Shown here: positions 26,550-36,171 of the stretch, piece by piece
How positions within the stretch are numbered: position 1 is the stretch's first letter
How the letters are laid out: each line of letters opens with the position of its first letter
Origin: Gemmatimonadaceae bacterium
GTDB lineage: Bacteria > Gemmatimonadota > Gemmatimonadetes > Gemmatimonadales > Gemmatimonadaceae
Direction: 5' to 3'
Assembly (NCBI GenBank): GCA_013361935.1
Contig: JABFXC010000167.1
Span: forward strand, 1-41,325
Length of the DNA: 41,325 nt
Notes under the pieces: model-generated
The model's input: the letters and a program-made list of their open reading frames with translations, nothing else
Databases searched by the model: none
Told to the model about the DNA's origin: nothing
Position numbers and translations under genes: made by a program

Positions 26550-29500
26550 ATGATTCGTCAACTCAAGGGTTTGGCGCTGCTCGCGCTAGGGCTCGCGTGG
26601 AATGCCGCGACCGCCGATGCGCAGCTTACGGGCGCAGCCAATTCGGCCACGATCACCGGACGAGTGACCACCGGGGCGACCGCCGAACCCGTCGTGGGCG
26701 TCCAGGTGTTCGTCGTCGGGACGCAGCGTGGCGACCGCACCGATGAGGATGGGCGGTACCGGATCGCCGGGATGCCGGCGGGAACCTTCCAGGTTCGCGC
26801 CGCGCGGATCGGCTTCGAGGCGCGCACCCAGACGGTGACCGTGGCCGCCGGCGAGACGCAGACGGTGGACTTCACGATGACGACCGCCACCGTGACCCTG
26901 GACGCGGTCGTGACGACGGCGACGGGTGAAACGCAGCGCAAGCGCGAGACGGGGAACTCCGTCGCGACGCTTCCCGTCTCCGAGATTCCGCACGCGGCGA
27001 CTCCGAACGTCGCTTCGCTGCTCAATGCGCGCGCGGCCGGTGTCACGGTCGTCCAGGCCGGCGGCACGACGGGCTCCTCGCAGCGCATCCGCATCCGCGG
27101 CGCCAACTCGGTGAACCTCTCGAACGAGCCGCTCCTCATCATCGACGGCGTGCGCGTCAACAGCAGCTCGAACTCATTCTCGATCGGCGTCGGCGGGCAG
27201 AGCACCTCCCGGCTGAACGACCTGAACTACGAGGACATCGAGAATCTCGAGATCCTCAAGGGTCCGGCGGCCTCGGCACTCTACGGAACCGCGGCGGCGA
27301 ACGGCGTCATCCAGATCACGACGAAGCGTGGCCGCGCGGGCAAGCCGCGGCTCAACGCGTACGTGGAGCAGGGCGCGCTGCACGACCCGACGGATTACCC
27401 GTTCAATTACGGCAACTTCAACCGCCAGTACGGCGGCAGCGTCTTCTGCTTCCTCGCCGACCAGTACGTGCCGGTGCCGAGCGGCGGCTGCACCGCGGAC
27501 TCGCTCGCGAAGCTGAAGCCCTTCGATATCGACGACCCGTTCCGCACCGGCCACCGCCAGCGCTACGGCGCGAACGCCGCGGGCGGGACGGACGCCGTGC
27601 AGTACTACCTCTCGGGTGATCTCGAGCAGGAAGCCGGCGTCTATCGCAACAACGGGCTGAACCGCATCAACCTGCGCAGCAACGTCAACGTCTCGATCCG
27701 CCCCGACCTGACCGCGGGCGTCCAGATGGGATACGTGACGAGCGACCTGAAGCTGCCGCAGAACGACAACAACAACCTCGGCGTCCTCGGCGGCGGCCTG
27801 CTCGGCCGCGCGGTGTACGATCCGGCGCGCGCCGGCTACTTCACGCGCCGGCCGGACTCGCTCTACTTCCTCAAGGCCGGCCAGGGCATCGAGCGGTTCA
27901 CGGTCGGAACGAATCCGGTCTACAACCCGACCACCTGGCTGCGCTTCAACGGCACCTTCGGCTACGACGTGCTGAACCGGGATGACTACAACATCCTCCC
28001 GCCGAACCGGCTGACGAACAACACGAACAACCGGATCGGCTACCGCACGCGCAATCGCTACCAGATCTTCAACTACACCGCCAACGCGTCGGGCACGGCG
28101 ACCGCGCCGTTCCTCGAGCAGTTCGTCTCGACGACGACGGTGGGTGCGCAGTTCCAGCGCGACAACTTCACCTCCGTGCAGGCGTTCGGTCGAAACCTGC
28201 TGGCGGGCACCGGCTCGCTGGCCGGCACCGCGTCGAACTTCTCGGTCGGCGAGGACAACATCGACACGCGCACGATCGGCTTCCTGACGTCCGAGCAGAT
28301 CGCGTGGCGCGATCGCCTGTTCGTGACGGGGACGATCCGTGGGGACCGGAACAGCGCGTTCGGAACGGACTTCGGTTTCGTCACCTATCCCGCGGCGAGC
28401 GTTTCGTACGTGATCAGCGACGAGCCGTTCTTCCCGAAGACGGACATTCTCTCGTCGCTGCAGCTTCGTTCGGCATATGGCCAGTCGGGCGTGCAGCCGG
28501 GGTCGCGTGACGCGATCGTCTACTTCACGCCGGTGGCGGTGGCGGTGAACGGCACCGAGACCGCGGGCTTCACGAGCGCGGGGCTCGGGCGCAAGGATCT
28601 GCGGCCGGAGGTCTCGGCGGAGTTCGAGGCGGGCTTCGAGGCGGGCTTCGCGGGCGACCGCGCATCGCTCGACGCGACGTTCTACAACAAGCGGTCTCGC
28701 GACGCGCTGATCGCGCGCAACCTGCCGCCGTCGGCGGGCACGGTGCTCTCGCGGTACGAGAACATCGGCTCGGTGAGCAACCGTGGGCTCGAGCTTGGCC
28801 TGAACGCCTCCCTCCTCCGGATGGAGCGCTTCGGCTGGGACGCGACGGTGAACGCGTCGTGGAACCGCAACCGACTCGAGAAGCTGGGCAAGGGCGTCGA
28901 TCCGATCATCTTCGGCCTCGGCGGCAACACCCAGAAGCACACCCCCGGTCGGCCGCTCGGCAGCTACTTCCAGCGTCCGGTCTACTACGACGACGCGAAC
29001 CACAACGGCGTGATCGAGTACGGGGAGTACTCGCTCGGCGACACGGCGGTGTATCTCGGCAATCCGCTGCCGACGCGCCAGATCTCGCTCGCCTCGACGT
29101 TCACGGTCTACCGGAACGTGAAGGTCTACGCCCTGCTCGACCACAAGGGCGGATTCTACCAGTACAACGCGACGGAGGACTTCCGCTGCGGGACGGTGCT
29201 CAACTGCGAGGCGCTCTACGTGCCGGGCACGCCGCTCCGCCAGCAGGCGGCCGCTCTCGCCGACGCGGTCGGCTACAAAGGCTTCAAGTCGGTGGCTGGC
29301 TACGTCGAGAAGGCGGACTTCGTGAAGCTGCGCGAGGTCGCGGTGACCCTCACGGCGCCGGACGACTGGGCGCGGATGCTCCGCACCCGCGGCCTGGCCC
29401 TGACGCTCTCCGGACGCAACCTGCACACGTGGACCGGCTACACCGGCTTCGACCCCGAGGTGACGACGAACAGCGGGAGCAACTTCTCGCAGTCCGACTT

Positions 29501-29555
29501 CCTCTCGCAGGCGCCGGTCCGGTACTACACGGCTCGCATCAACGTCGACTTCTGA
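26550..29555 (+). CDS. SusC/RagA-type TonB-dependent outer-membrane transporter
   Basis: The product is 1001 aa from ATG 26550. The signal peptide ends near ATADAQ. Residues ~30-110 are a carboxypeptidase-regulatory-like beta domain (TITGRVTTGATAEPVVGVQV, DGRYRIAGMPAGTFQVRA). The TonB-box-like stretch LDAVVTTATG follows. The plug domain (SVATLPVSEIPHAATPNVAS, IRIRGANSVNLSNEPLLIID) leads into a large barrel ending in VRYYTARINVDF, with a terminal Phe typical of outer-membrane proteins. It pairs with the SusD gene 19 bp downstream and should import large ligands such as glycans or peptides. No hydrolase or regulator nearby hints at the substrate. Confidence 0.95.
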   Translation: MIRQLKGLALLALGLAWNAATADAQLTGAANSATITGRVTTGATAEPVVGVQVFVVGTQRGDRTDEDGRYRIAGMPAGTFQVRAARIGFEARTQTVTVAAGETQTVDFTMTTATVTLDAVVTTATGETQRKRETGNSVATLPVSEIPHAATPNVASLLNARAAGVTVVQAGGTTGSSQRIRIRGANSVNLSNEPLLIIDGVRVNSSSNSFSIGVGGQSTSRLNDLNYEDIENLEILKGPAASALYGTAAANGVIQITTKRGRAGKPRLNAYVEQGALHDPTDYPFNYGNFNRQYGGSVFCFLADQYVPVPSGGCTADSLAKLKPFDIDDPFRTGHRQRYGANAAGGTDAVQYYLSGDLEQEAGVYRNNGLNRINLRSNVNVSIRPDLTAGVQMGYVTSDLKLPQNDNNNLGVLGGGLLGRAVYDPARAGYFTRRPDSLYFLKAGQGIERFTVGTNPVYNPTTWLRFNGTFGYDVLNRDDYNILPPNRLTNNTNNRIGYRTRNRYQIFNYTANASGTATAPFLEQFVSTTTVGAQFQRDNFTSVQAFGRNLLAGTGSLAGTASNFSVGEDNIDTRTIGFLTSEQIAWRDRLFVTGTIRGDRNSAFGTDFGFVTYPAASVSYVISDEPFFPKTDILSSLQLRSAYGQSGVQPGSRDAIVYFTPVAVAVNGTETAGFTSAGLGRKDLRPEVSAEFEAGFEAGFAGDRASLDATFYNKRSRDALIARNLPPSAGTVLSRYENIGSVSNRGLELGLNASLLRMERFGWDATVNASWNRNRLEKLGKGVDPIIFGLGGNTQKHTPGRPLGSYFQRPVYYDDANHNGVIEYGEYSLGDTAVYLGNPLPTRQISLASTFTVYRNVKVYALLDHKGGFYQYNATEDFRCGTVLNCEALYVPGTPLRQQAAALADAVGYKGFKSVAGYVEKADFVKLREVAVTLTAPDDWARMLRTRGLALTLSGRNLHTWTGYTGFDPEVTTNSGSNFSQSDFLSQAPVRYYTARINVDF

Positions 29556-29574
29556 GCGACGGGGATCACTCTAA

Positions 29575-31092
29575 ATGACGACGGCCAACATGCATTCTCT
29601 CATTGGATCGCTCCGTGGACGGCGGGCGGCGCGCAACGCGGTGATCGCCGCGGCGCTCGCCCTGCCGCTCGGCGCGTGCAACCTGGACCGGATCGTGAAG
29701 ACCAAGGATCCGGACATCGTCCACCCCGAGCAGCTCGCCGGCAAGTCGGCGCTGCCTAACGTGCTCGCGGGCGCGATCGGCGACTTCCAGGTCGCGTACA
29801 GCGGGACCTCCGGCACCGAGGGACAGATCCTCTATTCCGGCCTCCTCGGCGACGAGTGGAAGATCAGCGACACCTTCGGAACGCGCATCGAGATGGACCA
29901 GCGCGCGATCTCGGAGAACAACTCGAACAACCTGCCGGTGTTCGCGAACCTGCAGAACGCGCGGCACTCGACCGAAGCGGCGGCGGCGCAGTACCTGTCG
30001 CTCGCCGGCACGCGCGCCTCGGCGACCGATTCGACGACCTTCGCGAACGGCGGCGGGGAATCGCTCGCCCTCGCCGGCTACACGTACATCCTGTTCGCGG
30101 AGAACTACTGCGAGGGCGTGCCGTTCAGCGAGTTCGACGCCGCTGGCAACATCCAGTACGGAAGCCCGAACTCGAAGGCGGAGACACTGCGGCGCGCGCT
30201 GGCGCGCTTCGCGTCGGCCGACTCGGCGCTGAGCAGCAAGAGCGGGTCGAGCGCGTCGATCCGGAACCTCGTCCGTGTCGGGCGCGCCCGCGCGTACCTC
30301 GACCTCGTGAACACGGATACGTCGGCCGCGCAGAACCAGCTCTACCGCGACTCGGCGAGCATCGCCGCGGCGCCCGTGCCGATCACGTTCACGTACCAGA
30401 TCTTCCACTCCGAGAACTCGGGCCGCGAGAACAACAGCGTCTGGAGCTTCAACAACAGCCAGGTTCGGTTCTCGGTCGCAAACCGCGAGGGCGTGAACGG
30501 GCTTCCGTACCGGAGCGCGTTCGTGAACGGCGTCGACGTCCGGACGGCGACCAACCCGACGGCGGTCTCCGGGTTCGACAACTCGACCGCGTTCCTCAAC
30601 CTCAAGTACCCCGAGCGCAAGGCGAACGTCGTCCTCGCCTCGGGCGCCGAGGCGCGCTACATCCAGGCCGAGGTCGCGCTCAACAACGGCGACGTTCCGG
30701 CTTATCTGAACTACATGAACGCCGTCCGCGACGCGTTCCAGACGTACAACCAGTGCTATCCGCTGGCGGTATCGGCCGGCACGTGCAGCAACCCCTCGGC
30801 GCCGCTCGGACCGCTGAGCGATCCCGCGGCGGCTGGCGCGACCGCGCAGCAGGCGTTCGACGCGCGTCTCAACCTGCTCTTCCAGGAGCGGGCGTACACG
30901 ATGTGGATCACGTCGCACCGTCTGGGCGATCTCCGTCGTCTGATCTATCAGTACGGGCGCACGCAGAACACCGTCTTCCCTTCGGGGACCTACGCGGGGA
31001 ACCGCACCTACGGCACGAACGTCAGCTTCCCGGTGCCGGTGGAAGAGCACAACAACCCGAAGTACAAGACCTGCGATCCGAACAAGGCGTGA
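29575..31092 (+). CDS. SusD/RagB-family surface lipoprotein
   Basis: The product is 505 aa. The lipoprotein signal has lipobox PLGAC (C35); an internal ATG at 29590 is another possible start. Family features include NLDRIVKTKDPDIVHPEQL near the N-terminus, helical TPR-like segments (RALARFASADSALSSKSG; NLVRVGRARAYLDLVN; EARYIQAEVALNNGDVPAYL) and the C-terminal LFQERAYTMWITSHRLGDLR segment typical of the RagB/SusD fold. It is expected to cap the SusC barrel at the cell surface and bind the ligand. Cys pairs (NYCEGV; NQCYPL with GTCSNP) may form disulfides. It sits between susC and an Ig-domain lipoprotein. Confidence 0.93.
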   Translation: MTTANMHSLIGSLRGRRAARNAVIAAALALPLGACNLDRIVKTKDPDIVHPEQLAGKSALPNVLAGAIGDFQVAYSGTSGTEGQILYSGLLGDEWKISDTFGTRIEMDQRAISENNSNNLPVFANLQNARHSTEAAAAQYLSLAGTRASATDSTTFANGGGESLALAGYTYILFAENYCEGVPFSEFDAAGNIQYGSPNSKAETLRRALARFASADSALSSKSGSSASIRNLVRVGRARAYLDLVNTDTSAAQNQLYRDSASIAAAPVPITFTYQIFHSENSGRENNSVWSFNNSQVRFSVANREGVNGLPYRSAFVNGVDVRTATNPTAVSGFDNSTAFLNLKYPERKANVVLASGAEARYIQAEVALNNGDVPAYLNYMNAVRDAFQTYNQCYPLAVSAGTCSNPSAPLGPLSDPAAAGATAQQAFDARLNLLFQERAYTMWITSHRLGDLRRLIYQYGRTQNTVFPSGTYAGNRTYGTNVSFPVPVEEHNNPKYKTCDPNKA

Positions 31093-31098
31093 TGTACG

Positions 31099-31134
31099 GC
31101 CGCCGCGCTGGGGAACAATGCCCAGCGCGGTGGC
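31099..31134 (+). terminator. hairpin between susD and the Ig-domain gene
   Basis: The arms 31099-31112 and 31121-31134 (core CCGCGCTGGG/CCCAGCGCGG) form a 14-bp stem with one G-T pair and an 8-nt loop. It begins 6 bp after the susD stop. There is no T-run, so it may only partly stop transcription or protect the susCD part of the mRNA. Confidence 0.5.
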
Positions 31135-31201
31135 GTCGTCTCGCGGAATGAGCGCGCCGCGGAACAGGGGCGCGCCGACAACCCTACAGCTCACGCCTTC
31201 A

Positions 31202-32206
31202 ATGCGTCTTCGAACTTTCGTGCTCGCGAGCGGCGCGCTTCTGCTCGGCGCTTGCTACGGCAGCGACAAGGACCCGGCGGCACCGCGTCCTTCATATTCA
31301 ATCACGGCCTCGCCGGCGACTGTCGATGTGCGCGTCGACTCGCTGAGCGCCGTGCCACTCAGCGCGCTCGTCAAGGACGCGCAGGGGGCGACGGTCGCCA
31401 ACGCGACGATCAACTTCGTTTCCGACGACCCGACGATCGCGTCGATCTATTTCAATGCGACGACCGGTCAGTACTACGCGGTCGGGCGCCAGCCCGGCAC
31501 GACGCGCATCCGCGCCACATACGGGGTGACCTCGCAGCCCGCATACATCGCGGTGACGGTCCGTCCTCGTCCGGTCGTGCAGGTCGATCTCCAGCCGCCA
31601 ACGGCCACGGTCAACAGCGGCAGCGCTGTGCAGCTCCGGGCGACGTTGCTCGCCGGTGCCGCGGACACGATCAAGCCGTTGATCGTCGTGCGCGACACGA
31701 TCACGGCCGACACCGTGGTGCGACGCGTTGCGACATTCTCGGTGGCGAGCGCCGACGCGGCCATCGCCAGCGTCAGCTCGACGGGCCGCGTGACGGGCCT
31801 CAAGGGTGGCACGGCGCGGGTGATCGCGACGTACAAGAACACCTCCAAGGCGGCGGCACCCGCCGCGGCGGATACGGCGACCGTGGCCGACACCAGCATC
31901 ATCACGGTGACGCAGTCGCCGGTCGCCACGATCACCGTGACCCCGACGACCGCTCAGATCGCGCCGAAGGGGAGCGTGACGCTGCGCTATACGTATCGCG
32001 GTGCCAACAACTCCACGACGACCGCGGGTGCACCGACCGTCACGAGCAGCGACCCGACCGTCGCCACCGTCGGCACGGTCGATCCGGTGGCGCAGACCGT
32101 GATCGTCACCGGCGTGAAGGTCGGTGATGCGACGATCACCTTCAGCTTCACCCCAGCCGGCGCGACCGCGCCGGTGACGCAGACGGCGCTGATCGCGGTG
32201 CGCTAG
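31202..32206 (+). CDS. lipoprotein with bacterial Ig-like (BIG2-type) domains
   Basis: The product is 334 aa from ATG 31202; an in-frame ATG at 31118 lies in the hairpin and is unlikely. Lipobox LLGAC gives C18. About three Ig-like repeats follow: ~30-115 (ITASPATVDVRVDSLSAVPL, NFVSDDPTIASIYF), ~118-240 (FSVASADAAIASVSSTGRVT, GLKGGTARVIATY) and ~245-334 (ITVTPTTAQIAPKGSVTLRY, TVTSSDPTVATVGTV). Such proteins are usually surface adhesins or spacers. Located after susC-susD, it may be a third surface component of the uptake unit, separated by a hairpin. The substrate is unknown. Confidence 0.88.
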   Translation: MRLRTFVLASGALLLGACYGSDKDPAAPRPSYSITASPATVDVRVDSLSAVPLSALVKDAQGATVANATINFVSDDPTIASIYFNATTGQYYAVGRQPGTTRIRATYGVTSQPAYIAVTVRPRPVVQVDLQPPTATVNSGSAVQLRATLLAGAADTIKPLIVVRDTITADTVVRRVATFSVASADAAIASVSSTGRVTGLKGGTARVIATYKNTSKAAAPAAADTATVADTSIITVTQSPVATITVTPTTAQIAPKGSVTLRYTYRGANNSTTTAGAPTVTSSDPTVATVGTVDPVAQTVIVTGVKVGDATITFSFTPAGATAPVTQTALIAVR

Positions 32207-32231
32207 CGATCGGCAGGGAAGGGCAGGACGG

Positions 32232-32267
32232 AACGGCCCGATGCGCGCTGCGCATCGGGCCGTTTTC
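32232..32267 (+). terminator. rho-independent terminator of the susC operon
   Basis: CGGCCCGATGCGC (32234-32246) and its exact complement (32250-32262) form a 13-bp stem with a GCT loop, flanked by AA upstream and TTTT (32263-32266) downstream. It lies 27 bp after the Ig-domain gene stop and is the clearest intrinsic terminator in the window. Confidence 0.92.
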
Positions 32268-32343
32268 TCATGTCGCTCGCGATGACGCCATCGACGATCG
32301 CCTGCGGTGTCTCGCGGAGGAGGCCCGCGGGCGCCGCGGGTCG

Positions 32344-33276
32344 TCAGTCCGGAATGGCGCCGGGGAGGACGTACGTCAGCGGGTCGACCACGCGGCCGTC
32401 GACGTGGATCTCGTAGTGGAGGTGCGGCCCGGTCGACAGGCCGCTGTTCCCGACGTTCGCGACGAGCTGGCCGCGCGTCACGCGCTGCCCCTGCTTCACG
32501 TTGATCCGCGAGAGGTGGGCGTACTTGGTGACGATCCCGTTTCCGTGGTCGAGCTCCATCACCAGCCCGTAGCCGTTCTGGCGCGTCACGAGCACGACGA
32601 TTCCCGCGGCGGGCGCGACCACCGGCGCCCCCATCGGCGCGCTCACGTCGATCCCCTCGTGCGGGCGCGAGATGTGGAGGATGGGATGAAAGCGATGCGT
32701 CGAGAAGTGGCTCGAGAGCCACCCCGCGGTGGGCATGATCGAGGGCGTGCTGGCGAGCCGCTGGACGTTGCGCGCGAGAGTGTCCGTGACCTCGGCGAAG
32801 CTGGCCGAGAGGATGTTCGCGCGGCGGATGAGACCATCGAGGTCGGTGCGGGCGCCGAAGGCCAGCTTGCCCAACGTCGGGTTGCTTCGGTAGACGGGAT
32901 CGCTCTCCAGCTGCGGAATCCCGGGTCCCCCGATTCCCGCCTCGCGCACCGCGGAGTCGACCGCCGGAAGGCCGGCGAGGGTGCGGACGCGCTCGTCGCG
33001 GACCCCGATCGCGCGGATCGTATCCTGGAGGACGGCGAGCTTCGCGCGGAGATCCGCCAGCTCGCGTCCCATCTGTTGGGAGTCGGCGCGCGCAGCGCGG
33101 CCGCTGGGGGTGGCGTAGGCGCTGATGGCGGCGCCCAGGCCGAGGAGCGCGATGAGGCCGACGACCGTGCCGACGGTCGACATCGCGCGCAGCGTGCGTC
33201 CGCTGACGGCGAAGCTGCGGGGAGCCTCGGTCGAACCTTCCGGCACCACCAGCAGCGTCCAGCGACGTTGAGCCAT
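32344..33276 (-). CDS. M23-family membrane-anchored peptidoglycan endopeptidase
   Basis: The product is 310 aa from ATG 33276, with GGAGGG just upstream on the minus strand; the upstream extension lacks a ribosome site. A cytoplasmic N-terminus of ~30 residues, a membrane helix (~33-54) and a short coiled coil (~62-88) lead to a C-terminal LytM-type domain. Its metal ligands are visible: H206-x3-D210 (HEGID), YAHL (H254) and H285-L-H287. It should cut peptide cross-links of peptidoglycan in the periplasm. The intact motif predicts an active enzyme rather than a NlpD/EnvC-type activator. It is last in the minus-strand series after metG, with a 123-bp gap holding a hairpin. Confidence 0.92.
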   Translation of the reverse strand: MAQRRWTLLVVPEGSTEAPRSFAVSGRTLRAMSTVGTVVGLIALLGLGAAISAYATPSGRAARADSQQMGRELADLRAKLAVLQDTIRAIGVRDERVRTLAGLPAVDSAVREAGIGGPGIPQLESDPVYRSNPTLGKLAFGARTDLDGLIRRANILSASFAEVTDTLARNVQRLASTPSIMPTAGWLSSHFSTHRFHPILHISRPHEGIDVSAPMGAPVVAPAAGIVVLVTRQNGYGLVMELDHGNGIVTKYAHLSRINVKQGQRVTRGQLVANVGNSGLSTGPHLHYEIHVDGRVVDPLTYVLPGAIPD

Positions 33277-33377
33277 CCGCCCTCCAAAAGCGCGGCAAGA
33301 CCCCCCATGGGCCGTGCCTTCAGCGGAAAGACTCCCCAGCGGCGGGGGTGTAACGGACGCGACCATATGTGACCGCT

Positions 33378-33396
33378 GGCACCCGATGTGGGTGCC
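33378..33396 (-). terminator. small hairpin after metG
   Basis: GGCACCC and GGGTGCC form a perfect 7-bp stem with a 5-nt loop, 3 bp after the metG stop on the minus strand. No T-run follows. It may attenuate read-through into the M23 gene. The rest of the 33277-33399 gap shows no clear promoter. Confidence 0.35.
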
Positions 33397-33399
33397 CTG

Positions 33400-34944
33400 T
33401 CACCCTTCGCGAGCGACGATCGGGCGGGGGAAGAGAGGCTCTCCCCTGGCGACGACCCAGCCGCCGGCATCGAGTCCGTCGAGCAACGTTACGCGCTGAT
33501 CGGCGACCTCGCCAGATCCCCCGATCTGCCGCCAGGCTGCCTGCGCCTTCTCCGGCATGAACGGGGCATAGAGCACGCATTGTCGCGCTATCTGGCGCGC
33601 TAGAGACGCCAGTGTGTCGTCCAGCTGGCGCGACTTTGTCGGATCCTTCGCCAGCGCCCACGGCGCGGAGCTCTGCACGAACTCATTCGAGCGGGCGACC
33701 ATTCTGGCGACGACGCGCAGGGCCTCGTGGGGAAGGTAGCCGTTCCGTCCGTCGAGCGCGGCGACGTAGGCGGCGACGTCGGCGGCGTCGGCCTCATCGG
33801 CGGCGCCGCGCGAGCCGGCGGGAACCGCCCCGCCGCGGTACTTCTCGATCATCGCCGCGCTGCGGCTGACGAGGTTCCCCCACGCGTTCGCCAGCTCGGC
33901 GGTGTACCGCTCCTCGAAGCGCTCCCAGGAGAAGTTGCCGTCGCCGTCGAACGGAACTTCGCGGAGGAGGAAGTACCGGAAGGCGTCCGCGCCGTAGCGC
34001 CCGATCGCCTCGTCGAGATCGAGCTTCACCCCGGCGGACTTGCTGAAGCGATCGCCGCCGAGGAGCACGAACCCGTGCGCCCACACCCGTCCAGGGAGCG
34101 GGAGGCGCGCCGCCTGGAGCATCGCCGGCCAGATGATGGCGTGGAAGCGGGTGATGTCCTTGCCGATGATATGGACCGTCGCCGGCCAGCGGCCCTCGCT
34201 TTCCTTCCGCGGAAAACCGGTGGCGGTCAGATAGTTGGGCAATGCGTCGAACCAGACATAGGTCGTCTGCCGCTCGCCGTCGCTCGTGGGGCGCGGGAAG
34301 GGAACTCCCCAGGAGAACCGGCTGCGGCTCGCGCTGATGTCCTCCAGTCCCTGGTCGAGCCAGCCAAGCACCTCGTTGCGGCGGCTCTCCGGCTGGATGA
34401 ACTCCGGATGCCGCTCGATGTGCTCGCGCAGGAAGGTTCCGTAGCGACTGAGGCGGAAGAACCAGTTGCGCTCCTGCACCCACTCGAGCGTTCGCGTCGG
34501 GTGCAGCACGCACTTGCCGTCGACGATCTCGGCGTCCTGCTTGAACGCCTCGCAGCCGACACAGTACCAGCCCTCGTAGGACCGCTCGAAGAAGTCGTCG
34601 GGGTTGTGCTCGAAGATCCGCTCGAGGAGCGCCTGGACGCCGGCCTTGTGTTGCGGGTCGGTGGTGCGGACGAACTGGTCGTTGCTGATCGAGAGCCGGC
34701 GCCACATCGCGAGGAAGCGCTCCGCGGTCTCGTCGACGAGCTGCTGAGGCGAGACCCCACGCTCCTCGGCGGTGCGCGCGACCTTCTGGCCGTGCTCGTC
34801 CATCCCGATGAGGAAATGGACGTCGTCGCCGTTCATCCGGTGGAAGCGGGCTATCGCGTCGGCGCCGATCTTCTCGAAGGCATGGCCGATGTGCGGATCG
34901 CCGTTCGCGTAGTCGATCGCGGTGGTGATGTAGAAGCGGGACAC
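33400..34944 (-). CDS. metG: methionyl-tRNA synthetase
   Basis: The product is 514 aa from a GTG at 34944, five bases after the ricT stop (a TTG at 34953 is an alternative). It is a class I synthetase that charges tRNA-Met. The HIGH motif reads PHIGH (17-21) and the KMSKS motif reads RFSKS (299-303). A single zinc knuckle has C128, C131, C145 and H148 ([15 protein letters not shown]), like the Thermus-type enzyme. It ends after the anticodon-binding helices at ~514 residues, without the C-terminal tRNA-binding dimer domain found in longer forms. It is in a minus-strand series with dnaE, accA and ricT. Confidence 0.96.
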   Translation of the reverse strand: MSRFYITTAIDYANGDPHIGHAFEKIGADAIARFHRMNGDDVHFLIGMDEHGQKVARTAEERGVSPQQLVDETAERFLAMWRRLSISNDQFVRTTDPQHKAGVQALLERIFEHNPDDFFERSYEGWYCVGCEAFKQDAEIVDGKCVLHPTRTLEWVQERNWFFRLSRYGTFLREHIERHPEFIQPESRRNEVLGWLDQGLEDISASRSRFSWGVPFPRPTSDGERQTTYVWFDALPNYLTATGFPRKESEGRWPATVHIIGKDITRFHAIIWPAMLQAARLPLPGRVWAHGFVLLGGDRFSKSAGVKLDLDEAIGRYGADAFRYFLLREVPFDGDGNFSWERFEERYTAELANAWGNLVSRSAAMIEKYRGGAVPAGSRGAADEADAADVAAYVAALDGRNGYLPHEALRVVARMVARSNEFVQSSAPWALAKDPTKSRQLDDTLASLARQIARQCVLYAPFMPEKAQAAWRQIGGSGEVADQRVTLLDGLDAGGWVVARGEPLFPRPIVAREG

Positions 34945-34949
34945 CCGGT

Positions 34950-36119
34950 TCAATCTCCGGTCTCGTCGGGGGAAGATCCGCCCTCGGAGTCGCTGCCGGA
35001 CGACGAGCCGTCGGCGGGGCCCTGATCCGAGCCTCCGCGGGCATCGCGGCCCCGTCGTCCGCCGCGGCGCCCGCGACGACGGTGCGGGCGGCGATCGCGG
35101 GCGACGGGAGTCGCGCCACCCTGGACGCTCTCGCTGATGGCGGCGGCGACATCGCCCTCGGTCTCGGGAGCGAGCTCGCCGCCGCTGACGGCGGCGTCGA
35201 GGGGCGATTCGCGCTCCTCGGTGGGAACGACGAAGGGATCGCCGCCGGCAGCGACGTGCGCGACGGGCTCCGCGTCGCCCATCTCGCGCCGGAGCTCGGC
35301 AAGCGCGATGACGCGGGACTCGCCGTCGGGCGCGCGAAGTGTGACGCGGTCGTTGAAGATGTCGCAGGTGACGACCTTCTCCTCGCCGCGGCCGGTCGTG
35401 ATGATCTTGCCCTCCTTGGGGAAGCGCTTGCGCGCCTGGACGTAGAACTCGTGCTCGTAGCGCAGGCAGCACATCAGTCGCCCGCAGGAGCCGCTGATCT
35501 GCGAGGGATTGAGGGAGAGCTTCTGATCCTTGGCGACGCCGAGGTTGACGGGGCGAAGCTCGGGGAGCCAGGAGGCGGAGCAGAACTGCCGGCCGCAGCG
35601 TCCGATCCCGTCGAGGCGCTTCGCCTCGTCGCGGACGCCGATCTGCTTCAACTCGATGCGCGCGCGGAAGAGGGTCGCGAGCTCGCGGACGAGCGCGCGG
35701 AAGTCGACACGCTTCTCGGCGCTGAAGCAGATGGTGAGCTTCTTCCGATCCCACTGCCACTCGGCGTCGGTGAGCTTCATGACGAGGCCGTGGGCGCGGA
35801 CGCGCTCCATCGCCTTGCGGCGCGCGATCTCGTCCTCGGCGCGGAGCTCGGCTTCGCGCTTGACCTCGTCCGGGGCCGCGAGGCGGATGACGCGCCGCGT
35901 GGCGTCGCCGGCGGCGGCGCCGTGGGGGACGCCGGCGAAGCGCTTGTTCGCGAGCGCTCCCGTGGCGTGGATGCGGCCGAGGTCCTCCCCGCGGTCGACC
36001 TCGACGACGACGGGCGCGCCTACGGCGGGAACGGATTCTCCGTCCCAGAGGAAGAACTCGCGGCGGTTGCCCTTGAAGGCAACTTCGAGGAGCTCGCTGC
36101 GCGGGGCGTCGGTCAACAC
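34950..36119 (-). CDS. ricT: PSP1-domain protein (RicT/YaaT-like)
   Basis: The product is 389 aa from a GTG at 36119 (a TTG follows it directly). The PSP1 core lies at ~10-260 with the Cys-rich motifs GRCGRQFC (C175, C180) and GSCGRLMCC (C212, C217, C218), followed by LRYEHEFY. In Bacillus the RicT/YaaT protein is part of an Fe-S-containing RNA-maturation and regulatory complex; here that role is inferred from the family. The last ~110 residues are low complexity: acidic, then Arg/Gly-rich ([17 protein letters not shown]), then Ser/Gly/Asp-rich. The Arg-rich patch may bind RNA. It lies between accA and metG. Confidence 0.9.
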   Translation of the reverse strand: MLTDAPRSELLEVAFKGNRREFFLWDGESVPAVGAPVVVEVDRGEDLGRIHATGALANKRFAGVPHGAAAGDATRRVIRLAAPDEVKREAELRAEDEIARRKAMERVRAHGLVMKLTDAEWQWDRKKLTICFSAEKRVDFRALVRELATLFRARIELKQIGVRDEAKRLDGIGRCGRQFCSASWLPELRPVNLGVAKDQKLSLNPSQISGSCGRLMCCLRYEHEFYVQARKRFPKEGKIITTGRGEEKVVTCDIFNDRVTLRAPDGESRVIALAELRREMGDAEPVAHVAAGGDPFVVPTEERESPLDAAVSGGELAPETEGDVAAAISESVQGGATPVARDRRPHRRRGRRGGRRGRDARGGSDQGPADGSSSGSDSEGGSSPDETGD

Positions 36120-36171
36120 TGCGACGAGGGACGAGGGAGCGACGAGGAAGGAGGCAGGATCGAGCGGGGCC

